DNA of 64,000 bases from Streptomyces lavendofoliae (GTDB lineage: Bacteria > Actinomycetota > Actinomycetes > Streptomycetales > Streptomycetaceae). Positions 38,157-49,124 of the stretch are shown in pieces. The DNA is taken from contig NZ_BMTP01000003.1 of assembly GCF_014649735.1 (NCBI RefSeq), positions 62,001 through 126,000 of the forward strand. Reading direction: 5' to 3'. The notes beneath the pieces are model-generated. The model ran no database searches, was not told where the DNA came from, and saw only the letters and a program-made list of their open reading frames with translations. The translations under genes were made by a program, and so were the position numbers. How positions within the stretch are numbered: the stretch's first letter is position 1; each line of letters begins with the position of its first letter.

Positions 38157-39683
38157 TCAGTACGAAAAGGCCATCGGCCGGTCGACTTCACGCCCGGGGT
38201 TCTCCGGGTCCCGGTCGTGGCCGCCGATCCTGGTGGGCGGGTTGAGGTCGGACTCGCTCAGCTCGGGCGGGCCGGCCTTCACGTACTTCACGAGCAGCCG
38301 GACCTCGATCACGGCGAGCACCGCGTAGAGAGCGGTGAAGACCACCATCGAGGTGATCACCTCGGCCTGCGAGACACCGGGCGAGACGGCGTCACGGGTG
38401 CGCAGCACGCCGTACACCACCCAGGGCTGGCGGCCCATCTCGGTGAAGATCCAGCCCCAGGAGTTGGCGATGAGCGGGAAGGCCAGGGTCCACAGGGCGA
38501 CCAGCCAGTAGAGCCGGGTGAGCTTCGGGCTGAGGGGTGTGCGGAACAGCACCAGGTGGGGCACCTCGTCCCGCGCCACCCGCAGCCGTTCGGGCAGCAG
38601 GAACCGCTTGCGGGTCAGCCACAGGCCGAGCAGGCCGAGAGAGAAGGACGCCATGCCGAAGCCGATCATCCACCGGAAACCCCAGTAGGCGACGGGGATG
38701 TTGGGCCGGTAGTCACCGGGGCCGTACTTCTCCTGGAGGGCCTTGTTGGTGTCGTTGATGCCGGGGACGTACGACTCGAAGTCGCTGTGGGCGAGGAAGG
38801 ACAGCAGCCCGGGGATCTCCACCGCGACCTTGTTGTGGCCCTTGTCCACGTCACCCACGGCGAAGACCGAGAACGGCGCCGGCTTCTCCCCCTCCCACAG
38901 CGCCTCGGCGGCGGCCATCTTCATCGGCTGCTGTTCGTACATGACCTTGCCGAGGAAGTCACCGCTGATGGCGGTGAACATGCCACCGATCACCACGGTG
39001 ACCAGACCCAGCCGCAGCGAGGTCTTCATGACCGGGATGTGCTTCCTGCGCGCCAGGTGGAAGGCGGCGATGCCGACCATGAACGCGCCACCCGTCAGGA
39101 AGGCCGCCGACATGGTGTGGAAGACCTGCGTCAGGGTCGTGTTCTGCGTGAGCACGAGCCAGAAGTCGGTGAGCTCGGCACGGCCGGTCTTCTCGTTGAT
39201 CCTGTAGCCGACCGGGTGCTGCATCCAGGAGTTCGCCGCCAGGATGAAGTACGCGGAGAGGATGGTGCCGATCGACACCATCCATATGCAGGCCAGGTGG
39301 ATCCTCTTCGGCAGCTTGTCCCAGCCGAAGATCCACAGCCCGATGAACGTCGACTCGAAGAAGAACGCGATCAGTGCCTCGAAGGCGAGGGGCGCCCCGA
39401 AGACGTCCCCGACGAAGCGCGAGTAGTCGGACCAGTTCATACCGAACTGGAACTCCTGCACGATGCCGGTGACCACGCCCATCGCGATGTTGATGAGGAA
39501 CAACTTCCCCCAGAACTTCGTCGCCCTGAGGTACTTCTCCTTCTCGGTCCGCACCCATGCCGTCTGGAGACCGGCGGTGAGTGCGGCGAGGGAGATCGTC
39601 AGGGGGACGAAGAGGAAGTGGTAGACGGTGGTGATACCGAACTGCCACCTCGCCAGCGTCTCTGGCGCCAGAGCCAGGTCCAC
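38157..39683 (-). CDS. cydA: cytochrome bd oxidase subunit I
   Basis: 508 aa. Heme ligand His in the first helix (TTVYHFLFVP), His in the VFHTMSAAFLTGG segment, quinol-site Q-loop of the short type, and GRQPWVVYGVLRT motif. Oxidises quinol and reduces O2 to water with high affinity. The GTG start has AAGGAG 9 nt upstream. Transcription is predicted to be controlled by Rex (operator at 39776-39793). Confidence 0.97.
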   Translation of the reverse strand: MDLALAPETLARWQFGITTVYHFLFVPLTISLAALTAGLQTAWVRTEKEKYLRATKFWGKLFLINIAMGVVTGIVQEFQFGMNWSDYSRFVGDVFGAPLAFEALIAFFFESTFIGLWIFGWDKLPKRIHLACIWMVSIGTILSAYFILAANSWMQHPVGYRINEKTGRAELTDFWLVLTQNTTLTQVFHTMSAAFLTGGAFMVGIAAFHLARRKHIPVMKTSLRLGLVTVVIGGMFTAISGDFLGKVMYEQQPMKMAAAEALWEGEKPAPFSVFAVGDVDKGHNKVAVEIPGLLSFLAHSDFESYVPGINDTNKALQEKYGPGDYRPNIPVAYWGFRWMIGFGMASFSLGLLGLWLTRKRFLLPERLRVARDEVPHLVLFRTPLSPKLTRLYWLVALWTLAFPLIANSWGWIFTEMGRQPWVVYGVLRTRDAVSPGVSQAEVITSMVVFTALYAVLAVIEVRLLVKYVKAGPPELSESDLNPPTRIGGHDRDPENPGREVDRPMAFSY

Positions 39684-39775
39684 GTCAGCTTCTCCTTACG
39701 GCCTACGTCCTGCGGTCCGGACGTCCTTGCGTCGCCCCGCCGATTCCGGTGGATCTTGGGAGGAACCAGGCGCGC

Positions 39776-39793
39776 TTGTGAATGCGTTCACAA
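39776..39793. promoter_or_regulatory. Rex operator upstream of cydABCD
   Basis: TTGTGAATGCGTTCACAA is a perfect Rex (NADH/NAD+ sensing repressor) operator, TTGTGAA-N4-TTCACAA, and matches the site known upstream of cyd genes in S. coelicolor. It lies 93-110 bp before cydA. Confidence 0.95.
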
Positions 39794-39802
39794 TCACAAG
39801 CT

Positions 39803-39832
39803 ATTATGACTCAAACGAAATCCGAAGCCGAA
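39803..39832 (-). promoter_or_regulatory. candidate cydA promoter
   Basis: On the minus strand CATAAT (39803-39808) is a good -10 box, with a weak -35 TTCGGC 18 bp further upstream (39827-39832). Transcription would start near 39796, placing the Rex operator directly over and after the start. Confidence 0.5.
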
Positions 39833-39881
39833 GCCGGGGGTGCCCTTCCCGAAAACTTCAACATCTTGTTGAATTTTCGCC

Positions 39882-40253
39882 ATGCAGATACGTATCTCCT
39901 GGCCCGCCGGCCAGGTCACCGCCACGCTTGACGAAACGCCCACGGCCAAGGCGCTCGCAGCGGTCCTCCCGATCACCTCGACCGCCCGCACCTGGGGCGA
40001 GGAGGTCTACTTCGAGACCCCGGCCTCCCCGGCCCTGGAGGCCGGCGCCCGGCAGGTGGTCGAGCCCGGCACGGTCGCCTTCTGGACCGAGGGCGACGCC
40101 CTGGCCCTCCCCTACGGCCCCACACCGATCTCGCGCGGGGAAGAGTCCCGGCTGGCGAGCCCGTGCAACGTGCTCGGCCGGATCGACGGCGACCCCCGCG
40201 CCCTCGCCACGGTCCGCCCGGGCGACCCCATCCGCGTCGAACCGGCGTCGTGA
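39882..40253 (+). CDS. cyclophilin-like fold protein
   Basis: 123 aa, complete. Resembles the Cyclophil_like (TM1367-type) family: N-terminal strand MQIRISWPAG, then WGEEVYFETP, and the family-typical GTVAFWTEGDALALPYGPTP. Cytosolic, with no peptidyl-prolyl isomerase active site recognisable; function unknown. Divergent from cydA across the Rex region, so it may share that regulation (inference). Confidence 0.83.
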   Translation: MQIRISWPAGQVTATLDETPTAKALAAVLPITSTARTWGEEVYFETPASPALEAGARQVVEPGTVAFWTEGDALALPYGPTPISRGEESRLASPCNVLGRIDGDPRALATVRPGDPIRVEPAS

Positions 40254-40650
40254 TCCCGCCCGAGGTCGGCACCGGCGCCCGGACGGAATCCGGGTCCGCC
40301 CCCGCGCAGGCGTAGGCACGGACGTACGGAACACCGCTGCCGGGCCGCCTCGCCGCCGGAACGCGTCACCGCCGGAACGGTGTACGCCTCCCGCCGCCCC
40401 CGCCCCGCGCGGAAGAGGTCAAGGGCGGGCCCGAGACCCCGCGGGCCCGGCCCCCGACGCCGACGCGCGGCCGGCCGCACGTCACCGGCACCGGCACCGG
40501 CACCGGTGGCGAGGGCGACGGCGACGGCGGCGGCGGCGGACCGGGAATCCGGTCCCGGGCGGCCTGTCCGTCCATGCGCCCGCCACGCGCCGCCGGACCG
40601 CCCGACCGCCCAGGCCCGGGACCTCACCCCGGGCCCCGCGGACCGGCCGC
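40254..40650. other. 397-bp GC-rich non-coding spacer
   Basis: Extreme GC with simple repeats: CACCGG repeated four times near 40484-40510, then GGCGAC and GGC runs near 40510-40545. Open frames on both strands encode only Pro/Arg/Gly low-complexity sequence. No gene supported. Confidence 0.6.
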
Positions 40651-41733
40651 CTAGTACCGCTCCTTGCGGAAGGCCTCCGCCGCGCGCAGGAAGATGTCGT
40701 TCGCCTCGGTCTCGCCGATGGTGACCCGGACGCCCTCCCCCGGGAACGCCCGCACGACCACGCCTGCCTGCTCACACGCCGCCGCGAAGTCCACGGTGAG
40801 CTCGCCCAGCCGGAGCCAGACGAAGTTGGCCTGCGTCTCCGGGACCGTCCAGCCCTGGCCGACGAGCCCCTCGGAGACCCGCTGCCGCTCGCACACCAGG
40901 GAGCCCACCCGCCCCAGCAGCTCGTCCTCCGCGCGCAGGGAGGCCACGGCCGCGTCCTGCGCGAGCTGGCTGACGCCGAACGGAACCGCGGTCTTGCGCA
41001 GCGCGGCGGCCACCGGCTCGTGCGCGACCGCGAAGCCGACGCGCAGCCCGGCGAGGCCGTACGCCTTGGAGAACGTGCGCAGCACGGCCACGTTGGGGCG
41101 CTCGCGGTAGATCTCCACGCCGTCCGGCACCTCGACGTCCCGGATGAACTCGCGGTACGCCTCGTCCAGCACGACCAGCACGTCGGACGGCACCCGGTCC
41201 AGGAAGCGCTCCAGCTCGGCCCGGCGCACCACGGTGCCGGTCGGGTTGTTCGGGTTGCAGACGAAGATCAGCCGCGTGCGGTCGGTGATCGCGTCGGCCA
41301 TCGCGTCCAGGTCGTGCACATCACCGGGGGTCAGCGGCACCTGCACCGGCGTCGCACCGCTGACCTGCGTGATGATCGGGTACGCCTCGAAGGAGCGCCA
41401 GGCGTAGATCACCTCGTCGCCCGGGCCGGAGGTGGCCTGCACCAGCTGCTGGGCCACGCCCACCGAGCCCGTGCCGGTGGCCAGGTGCGAGACCGGCACC
41501 CCGAACCGCTCGGCGAGCTCGTTCATCAGCCCCGTACAGGCCATGTCCGGGTACCGGTTGAACGCCGCGGCCGCGGCCAGCGCGCTCTCCATGACCCCCG
41601 GCAGCGGCGGGTACGGGTTCTCGTTGGAGGACAGCTTGTACGCGACCGGCCCCTCGGCCGCGGCGGGCTTGCCCGGCTTGTAGGTGGGGATGCCGCCCAG
41701 CACGGCGCGCAGCTTCGGGCTCGTCTCGCTCAC
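40651..41733 (-). CDS. hisC: histidinol-phosphate / aromatic aminotransferase (HisC type)
   Basis: 360 aa class I/II PLP aminotransferase. Substrate-binding [30 protein letters not shown], and the PLP lysine in [13 protein letters not shown]. The gene stands alone rather than in a his operon. In actinobacteria such extra HisC-like enzymes are often aromatic aminotransferases (Pat), which fits the presence of pheA elsewhere in the window, but sequence alone cannot separate the two. GTG start with GAGGAGG 7 nt upstream. Confidence 0.88.
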   Translation of the reverse strand: MSETSPKLRAVLGGIPTYKPGKPAAAEGPVAYKLSSNENPYPPLPGVMESALAAAAAFNRYPDMACTGLMNELAERFGVPVSHLATGTGSVGVAQQLVQATSGPGDEVIYAWRSFEAYPIITQVSGATPVQVPLTPGDVHDLDAMADAITDRTRLIFVCNPNNPTGTVVRRAELERFLDRVPSDVLVVLDEAYREFIRDVEVPDGVEIYRERPNVAVLRTFSKAYGLAGLRVGFAVAHEPVAAALRKTAVPFGVSQLAQDAAVASLRAEDELLGRVGSLVCERQRVSEGLVGQGWTVPETQANFVWLRLGELTVDFAAACEQAGVVVRAFPGEGVRVTIGETEANDIFLRAAEAFRKERY

Positions 41734-42181
41734 TCTGGTCCTCCTCGACCGTACGTACCACCAATACTGCTCACCATATGAGGATTCCGGCCCGCTGCGA
41801 ATGGCCGATTTTCCAGCCGCCCTCACCGGGCGTCCCGGAGGGGCGCCGACGGCCTCCTGACGGGGCTCCGCGCACGCCGTCCGTGCCGGCGCGCACCCGC
41901 GCCCCCGGCGCGACGGCCTGGGGGAGCGCTCCCCCGGGTGGCGTGCGCCCATGGCTCGCGCCGTGGCGCGCGTCCCCCGTAGAGGTGAGTTGAGACCTCG
42001 TCGAAACCTCGTCCATTTGGCAGGCTCACGCACGCCGACAACTCGCGGCAGCAAGCAAAACGCCTTAACTGCCTTGCTTTCCATGGCCATTGCGGGGTGG
42101 CGACCGTGCAGAAACGTGCCTGTCAACAAGTGAATATGCGAACGGCCCAACCGCCCGACATCGCCCTACTATCGGCTCGCC
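41734..42181. other. 448-bp divergent promoter region
   Basis: Between the aminotransferase and LacI genes. GC-rich on the left, notably AT-richer from 42000 to 42175. TACTAT at 42167-42172 lies 9 nt before the LacI start and is a plausible -10 box. No gene or conserved RNA recognised. Confidence 0.5.
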
Positions 42182-43288
42182 ATGACAGCAGCAGGGAAGC
42201 ACCAGGTGAGCCGGGCACAGACCCGGGGAAGCCGGCAAGGGCGAGCGGGCATCCGGGACGTGGCCGCCGCAGCCGGGGTCTCCATCACGACTGTCTCCGA
42301 CGCGCTCAACGGCAAGGGCCGGCTCCCGGACGCCACCCGCCGCCATGTCCGCGAGGTCGCCGACCGGCTGGGCTATCGCCCGTCCGCAGCGGCCCGCACG
42401 CTCCGTACCGGCAAGTCCGGCCTCATCGGCCTGACCGTGACGACCTACGGGGATGAACCTTTCACCTTCACCGAGTTCGCGTACTTCGCCGAGATGGCCA
42501 GGGCCGCCACCTCCGCCGCGCTCGCGCGCGGCTACGCCCTGGTCATCCTGCCCGCCACCTCCCGCCATGACGTCTGGTCGAACGTCGCCCTCGACGGCAC
42601 CGTCGTCATCGACCCGTCCGACCACGACCCCGTCGTCACCGAGCTCGTCCGCCAGGGCCTGCCCGTGGTCTCCGACGGCCGCCCGGCCGGCACCCTCCCG
42701 GTCACCGCCTGGGTGGACAACGACCACGAGGCCGCCGTCCTCGACCTCCTCGACCACCTCGCCGCCGCCGGCGCCCGCCGGATCGGCCTGCTCACCGGCA
42801 CCACCACCGACACGTACACCCGTCTGTCCACCACCGCGTACCTCAGCTGGTGCGAGCGGGTCGGTCAGGACCCGGTCTACGAGGCCTATCCGGCCCACGA
42901 CCCCTGCGCCGGCGCGGTCGCCGCCGACCGGCTGCTGGCCCGCCCCGACCGCCCCGACGCGGTGTACGGGCTCTTCGACCCCAACGGCACCGATCTGCTG
43001 GCGGCGGCCCGGCGCTACGGCCTGCGCGTACCGGACGACCTGCTGCTGGTCTGCTGCAGCGAGTCGACCGTCTACGCCGCCACCGAGCCACCCATCACCA
43101 CGCTCTCGCTCAAGCCCCGCCGGATCGGCACCGCGGTCGTCCAACTGCTCATCGACGCCATCGAGGGCATCGACACCGATCGGCCCGTCGAGCAGGTGAT
43201 ACCGACCGAGTTGATCGTCCGGACATCGTCCCAGCGGCGGCCCCCGCGGACGACCGTCAGCCCCCCGCGGTCCCCCTCCCAGGAGTGA
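42182..43288 (+). CDS. LacI-family transcriptional regulator
   Basis: 368 aa. LacI helix-turn-helix (IRDVAAAAGVSITTVSDALNGKGRLP) and hinge helix (PSAAARTLRTGKS), then a periplasmic-binding-protein-like sensor domain to about residue 345 and a Pro/Ser tail. The usual VS.aTVSraLn becomes ITTVSDALNG. No sugar genes are adjacent, so the effector is unknown. Start placed at the ATG close behind the TACTAT box. Confidence 0.88.
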   Translation: MTAAGKHQVSRAQTRGSRQGRAGIRDVAAAAGVSITTVSDALNGKGRLPDATRRHVREVADRLGYRPSAAARTLRTGKSGLIGLTVTTYGDEPFTFTEFAYFAEMARAATSAALARGYALVILPATSRHDVWSNVALDGTVVIDPSDHDPVVTELVRQGLPVVSDGRPAGTLPVTAWVDNDHEAAVLDLLDHLAAAGARRIGLLTGTTTDTYTRLSTTAYLSWCERVGQDPVYEAYPAHDPCAGAVAADRLLARPDRPDAVYGLFDPNGTDLLAAARRYGLRVPDDLLLVCCSESTVYAATEPPITTLSLKPRRIGTAVVQLLIDAIEGIDTDRPVEQVIPTELIVRTSSQRRPPRTTVSPPRSPSQE

Positions 43289-43297
43289 CCGACACGT

Positions 43298-43319
43298 GGC
43301 GCCCGTCGACGACGGGCGC
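43298..43319. terminator. hairpin after the LacI-family gene
   Basis: GGCGCCCGTC / GACGGGCGCC with a 3-nt loop, 10 bp after the stop codon. No U-tract. Confidence 0.5.
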
Positions 43320-43520
43320 CGCGACGCGGTCAACACCAAGGGCATACTGCCGCAATTGGGGAAGAATCGACCGGAGAACCCGGGGCGCACCCGGATTCAC
43401 CACCCCTGGTGCGTCACACAGCACAAGGCTCATTCCTATGATGGGCGGACGACACCGCGGACCGCCCCGACCAGGCCGGTCCGCCAGGTGTAGGGCGTCG
43501 CGACGGTGGTGGAGGGGTCG

Positions 43521-44612
43521 ATGACTCAGGGGGCCGGTCAAGGACCCGTGGTGCGGACGGCGACGTTGCGCGACTTCCGCGTACCGCCGTACGCCCAGGT
43601 GCCCGTGCAGGCTCAGTCGGCTCATGCCGCTCACCCGGGCAACGCGTTCCCCGAGGGTGAGCTGCCCGAGGGGTACACGCCGACCGAGCGCGACCTGCCG
43701 GTGATCAATCGCGGCGACACCGTCCAGGTGACCGTCGCCCCCGACCAGGTGCCCGCCCAGGCACCGGCGGCGGCACCCGCGCCCGAGGGCGGGCCTGGTC
43801 CCCTGTACGTGGTGGGCGACGTCCACGGCTACCTCGACGAGCTGCTCGCGGCCCTGCACCAGCAGGGCCTCATCGACTCCGAGGGACGCTGGGCGGCGGG
43901 CAACGCCCGGCTGTGGTTCCTCGGCGACTTCACCGACCGCGGCCCCGACGGCATCGGCGTGATCGACCTGGTCATGCGCCTCTCCGCCGAGGCGGCCGCC
44001 GCGGGCGGCTACTGCAAGGCGCTGATGGGCAATCACGAGCTGCTGCTGATCGGTGCCAAGCGGTTCGCGGACACCCCCGTCAACTCGGGCGCCGGCACGG
44101 CCACCTTCCAGGCGGCCTGGCTGCTCAACGGCGGCCAGAAGAGCGACATGGACCGCCTCCAGGACGTCCACCTGCAGTGGATGTCCCGGCTGGACGCCGT
44201 GGTGGAGGAGGACGGGCACCTGCTGGTGCACTCCGACACCACCGCCTACCTGGAGTACGGATCCACCATCGAGGACGTCAACGACACCGTCCACGAGATC
44301 CTCACCCGCAACGACGCCGACGAGTGCTGGGACCTGTTCCGCAAGCTCACCAAGCGCTTCGCCTTCCGGGACGAGTCCGGGTCCACGGCCGTGCAGGAGC
44401 TGCTCGCCGCCTACGGCGGCGAGCGCATCGTCCACGGCCACAGCCCGATTCCGTATCTGCTGGGCGAAGTGGGGTCCGAGGACGGCGAGGACGGCGGCGG
44501 CCCGACCGTCGAAGGACCACACGTATACGCGGACGGTCTGGCGATCGCCATGGACGGCGGTGTGACGATGGCCGGAAAGCTGCTGGTCGTACAGCTCCCC
44601 TTGCCCAACTGA
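43521..44612 (+). CDS. PPP-type metallophosphoesterase (Ser/Thr phosphatase family)
   Basis: 363 aa. A Pro/Ala/Gln-rich N-terminus (1-90) precedes a calcineurin-like domain with GDVHG, GDFTDRGPDG, GNHE and a later VHGHSP, the full metal-binding set of PPP phosphatases. Could dephosphorylate proteins or small phosphorylated metabolites such as Ap4A. ATG 43521 has GGAGGGG 6 nt upstream. TATGAT near 43437 is a candidate -10 box. Confidence 0.87.
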   Translation: MTQGAGQGPVVRTATLRDFRVPPYAQVPVQAQSAHAAHPGNAFPEGELPEGYTPTERDLPVINRGDTVQVTVAPDQVPAQAPAAAPAPEGGPGPLYVVGDVHGYLDELLAALHQQGLIDSEGRWAAGNARLWFLGDFTDRGPDGIGVIDLVMRLSAEAAAAGGYCKALMGNHELLLIGAKRFADTPVNSGAGTATFQAAWLLNGGQKSDMDRLQDVHLQWMSRLDAVVEEDGHLLVHSDTTAYLEYGSTIEDVNDTVHEILTRNDADECWDLFRKLTKRFAFRDESGSTAVQELLAAYGGERIVHGHSPIPYLLGEVGSEDGEDGGGPTVEGPHVYADGLAIAMDGGVTMAGKLLVVQLPLPN

Positions 44613-44772
44613 GGCATAACGCAGCGCAGTCGGACCAGGCGATTTCAGGAATTCCCCTGTCACCCCCGGCCGTGCCCGCTCTACCATCGGTATTTCCTTG
44701 GCAGGCTCTCCTCCGTTTCTGCCCGGCGGCCCGTTCTCCGCGGGCGGTCCGGGTCCTACGGAGCATCGGGGG

Positions 44773-45597
44773 ATGCAGATGAAAAGCGCTCCGCACCTGC
44801 TGACCGAGGACCGCGCCGAGTACGAGCGGGTCCTCGACGACGCACTGCGCACCGCGCACGACCGTCCGGATCTCGCCGGGATCGGGCAGCGGCTCAACAA
44901 CGAGCAGCTGCGCACCATGGCGCTGAACGCAACCGCGCTGATATCCGCGGCCGCCGCCGCGGAGTACGACCACTTCGTCAAGGTGCGCGAGGAATCCCGC
45001 ACCTCCGGCGGGGTGTCCGCGATCGAGTCCGTCCTGGCTTCACCCGGTGACGGGACCGGCGACGGACCGGGCGCCGGGGTCGGTGTCATCGTCACCGTGC
45101 TGGCGCCGGTTCTGGCCGGTACGGCCGCCGTCATCTTCCTGCTGGTCGGCTACGTCCTGAAGATGCTCGACCCGGCTCCCGCCTTCGCGGACTCCCTGCT
45201 GGCGGCAGGGTGGTTCTTCGGAGCCGTCACGGCGGTCGGCATCCTCGCCGCCGCGATCGGCCTGCTGATCACCGCGCTGCGCAACAGCTCAACCCAGGTA
45301 CCCGCGCAGGAGCCGGGGGACGAGCTGCCCGACGAGGTCGCCCGCGCCAAGGAGGCGTGGCGCCACGCCCTGCTGGAGCGGGGCATCCTGCCGTTCCTGC
45401 GGGACGCGCTGGCGGATCCCAGTGCGGACCCCCTCTCAGGGGTGCCGCCGCACCACGTCGGCCGCATCCCGAAGATGGGGTACAGCGGACCGGAGTTCTC
45501 GAGCCCCAGTGAGGGCGGCACCGGCTCCCGGCCCACCTTCACCAGCCCCGACTTCAGCAGCCCCGATTTCGGGGGCCCGGAGCACCGGCCTGATTGA
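44773..45597 (+). CDS. two-helix membrane protein with repetitive C-terminal tail
   Basis: 274 aa. Helical cytoplasmic N-terminal region (1-85), two membrane helices (about 100-125 and 140-165) and a cytoplasmic tail ending in FxSPxF repeats (PEFSSPSE, PTFTSPDFSSPDF). ATG 44773 preferred; ATG 44779 has a closer GGGGG. No family function known to me. It follows the phosphatase on the same strand after 160 bp, but separate transcription is likely. Confidence 0.75.
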   Translation: MQMKSAPHLLTEDRAEYERVLDDALRTAHDRPDLAGIGQRLNNEQLRTMALNATALISAAAAAEYDHFVKVREESRTSGGVSAIESVLASPGDGTGDGPGAGVGVIVTVLAPVLAGTAAVIFLLVGYVLKMLDPAPAFADSLLAAGWFFGAVTAVGILAAAIGLLITALRNSSTQVPAQEPGDELPDEVARAKEAWRHALLERGILPFLRDALADPSADPLSGVPPHHVGRIPKMGYSGPEFSSPSEGGTGSRPTFTSPDFSSPDFGGPEHRPD

Positions 45598-45632
45598 GGC
45601 ACCCTGGCCGGTACTCACCGGGACAAGCGCCT

Positions 45633-45646
45633 GTTTCACGTGGAAC
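45633..45646. other. imperfect parS site
   Basis: GTTTCACGTGGAAC, one mismatch from the parS consensus, 22 bp from the perfect site at 45655. Confidence 0.7.
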
Positions 45647-45654
45647 GAACAGAT

Positions 45655-45668
45655 GTTTCACGTGAAAC
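45655..45668. other. parS centromere site
   Basis: Perfect GTTTCACGTGAAAC between the membrane-protein gene and the 3' end of thiC. Confidence 0.92.
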
Positions 45669-45692
45669 AGGCCGGCGCTCCCCCGGTCGCGG

Positions 45693-47480
<1,788 letters not shown>

Positions 47481-47483
47481 CTA

Positions 47484-47592
47484 CTCCCTACGCCGGCATT
47501 ACCCGGTAACAGGTTCGGCGGTCGACGCAGCCGTTTCCGTACCCTTCGTACGGATGTCAGCGCCCTCTCAGCCCGGTGCTCCGAGCTCCCGC
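47484..47592 (-). promoter_or_regulatory. TPP riboswitch (THI element)
   Basis: Read on the minus strand it has the conserved 5' arm GGGCTGAGAGGG, then GCCGAACCTG and the 3' arm GGTAATGCCGGCGTAGGGA. The GGGAG of the last element is about 10 nt before the thiC ATG and looks like its ribosome site, so control of translation initiation by TPP is likely. Confidence 0.95.
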
Positions 47593-47673
47593 GTGTGCAA
47601 AGGTGCCACCACGCTAGCGCCATCCCGGCCGCGCTGAACAGAGGGCCCCGGTCGTTCTTGCGATGATCGGTCG

Positions 47674-49008
47674 GTGACTTCCTCGCAGCAGTCCCCCGAA
47701 CCGACCGGACAGGCACATGGTCATACCCATAGCCACGGCCACAGCCACGGCCCCGCGGCGCCCGTCTCCAAGCACCTGCGCAAGGTCATCGCCGCGGTCC
47801 TGATCCCCTTCGCGACCGCGGTGCTGGTCGGCCTCGCCGTCCTGTGGCCGGGCGGCGCCCCGGAGCACGAGCGGACGGGTGTGGGCTTCGACCGGCAGAC
47901 CGAGCAGGGGACGGTGGTCCGGGTCGACCGGGTCGACTGCAAGGACGTGAACGCCGCGCAGGTCCCGCCGACCGGCGACACCACCACGCCCGAGGGGCGC
48001 GAGGCGGTCGACGCCCAGCGGGGACAGTGCGCGAAGGCGACGATCGAGGTCACCACCGGGGAGAACCAGGGCCGCACCTTCGTCGAGATCGTGCAGCCGG
48101 ACGCTCCCCGGCAACTGGAGCAGGGCCAGGGCGTGGTGGTGGCGTACGCCCCCGACGCCCCTCGTGACCTGCAGTATTCGGTCACCGACGTGAACCGCAA
48201 GGTACCGATGCTGCTCCTGGCCGGCATCTTCGCGCTGGCCGTGGTGGCGGTCGGCCGGATGCGGGGCGTGATGGCCCTGGTCGCGCTGGCGGTCAGCTTC
48301 GCCGTCCTGACGCTGTTCATCCTCCCCGCCATCCTCCAGGGTTCCAACCCCTTGGTGGTGGCGGTGGTGGGATCCAGCGCGATCATGCTGATCGCGCTCT
48401 ACAGCTGCCATGGCCTGACCGCACGCACCTCGGTGGCCGTGATCGGCACGCTGATCTCGCTGCTGCTGATCGGGCTGCTGGGCTCGCTGTTCATCGGCTG
48501 GGCCTCGCTGACCGGCAACACCGACGACAACACGGGCCTCATCCACGGCCTCTACCCGAACATCGACATGTCCGGTCTGCTGCTCGCGGGCGTCATCATC
48601 GGGTCGCTCGGCGTCCTGGACGACGTGACGGTGACCCAGACGTCGGCGGTGTGGGAACTGCACCAAGCGGACCCCAGGATGGGGCCACGCGCCCTGTACC
48701 GCGCCGGCATCCGCATCGGCCGTGACCACATCGCCTCGGTGGTGAACACCCTGGTGCTCGCCTACGCGGGTGCGGCGCTTCCCCTGCTGCTGCTGTTCTC
48801 GATCGCGCAGAGCAGCGTCGGGACGGTCGCCAACAGCGAACTGGTCGCCGAGGAAATCGTGCGGACTCTGGTGGGTTCGATCGGCCTGGTGGCCTCGGTG
48901 CCGGTGACCACCGCGCTGGCGGCCCTGGTCGTCTCAGCGGACCGGCCGGGCGCCACACCGGCGACGGCGGCACGTGGAGGCGGACGCGGCCGGCGGCGCA
49001 AGAAGTAA
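47674..49008 (+). CDS. YibE/F family membrane protein
   Basis: 444 aa. A His-rich N-terminus (HGHTHSHGHSHG) precedes helix 1 (about 40-58), then an extracytoplasmic domain (60-170) with a Cys pair, and six to seven helices with the YibE/F motif GSLGVLDDVTVTQTSAVWEL. Ends in a basic tail GRGRRRKK. Function unknown; the His run could bind Zn, Ni or Cu. Divergent from thiC and its riboswitch. GTG start near GATGAT. Confidence 0.88.
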   Translation: MTSSQQSPEPTGQAHGHTHSHGHSHGPAAPVSKHLRKVIAAVLIPFATAVLVGLAVLWPGGAPEHERTGVGFDRQTEQGTVVRVDRVDCKDVNAAQVPPTGDTTTPEGREAVDAQRGQCAKATIEVTTGENQGRTFVEIVQPDAPRQLEQGQGVVVAYAPDAPRDLQYSVTDVNRKVPMLLLAGIFALAVVAVGRMRGVMALVALAVSFAVLTLFILPAILQGSNPLVVAVVGSSAIMLIALYSCHGLTARTSVAVIGTLISLLLIGLLGSLFIGWASLTGNTDDNTGLIHGLYPNIDMSGLLLAGVIIGSLGVLDDVTVTQTSAVWELHQADPRMGPRALYRAGIRIGRDHIASVVNTLVLAYAGAALPLLLLFSIAQSSVGTVANSELVAEEIVRTLVGSIGLVASVPVTTALAALVVSADRPGATPATAARGGGRGRRRKK

Positions 49009-49044
49009 CCGCACCGGCCGGCCGGTGCCGTACGCACCGGCGAC

Positions 49045-49117
49045 GGCCGCTCCCTGACGCCGTGTCCGCGGGGAGCGGCCGGCCCGGGGCGCGCCGTGCG
49101 GCGTCCCCGGGCCGGCC
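49045..49117. terminator. two consecutive strong hairpins
   Basis: GGCCGCTCCC / GGGAGCGGCC (49045-49054, 49071-49080) overlaps a second hairpin GGCCGGCCCGGGG / CCCCGGGCCGGCC (49077-49089, 49105-49117). The overlapping arms are mutually exclusive. They lie between the convergent YibE/F and ssgA genes. Confidence 0.7.
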
Positions 49118-49124
49118 GCCGCCG

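Noticed and set aside
40254..40650. Possible small Pro/Val-rich proteins in the GC-rich spacer
   Set aside because: Composition explained by simple repeats; no start signal or recognisable fold on either strand.
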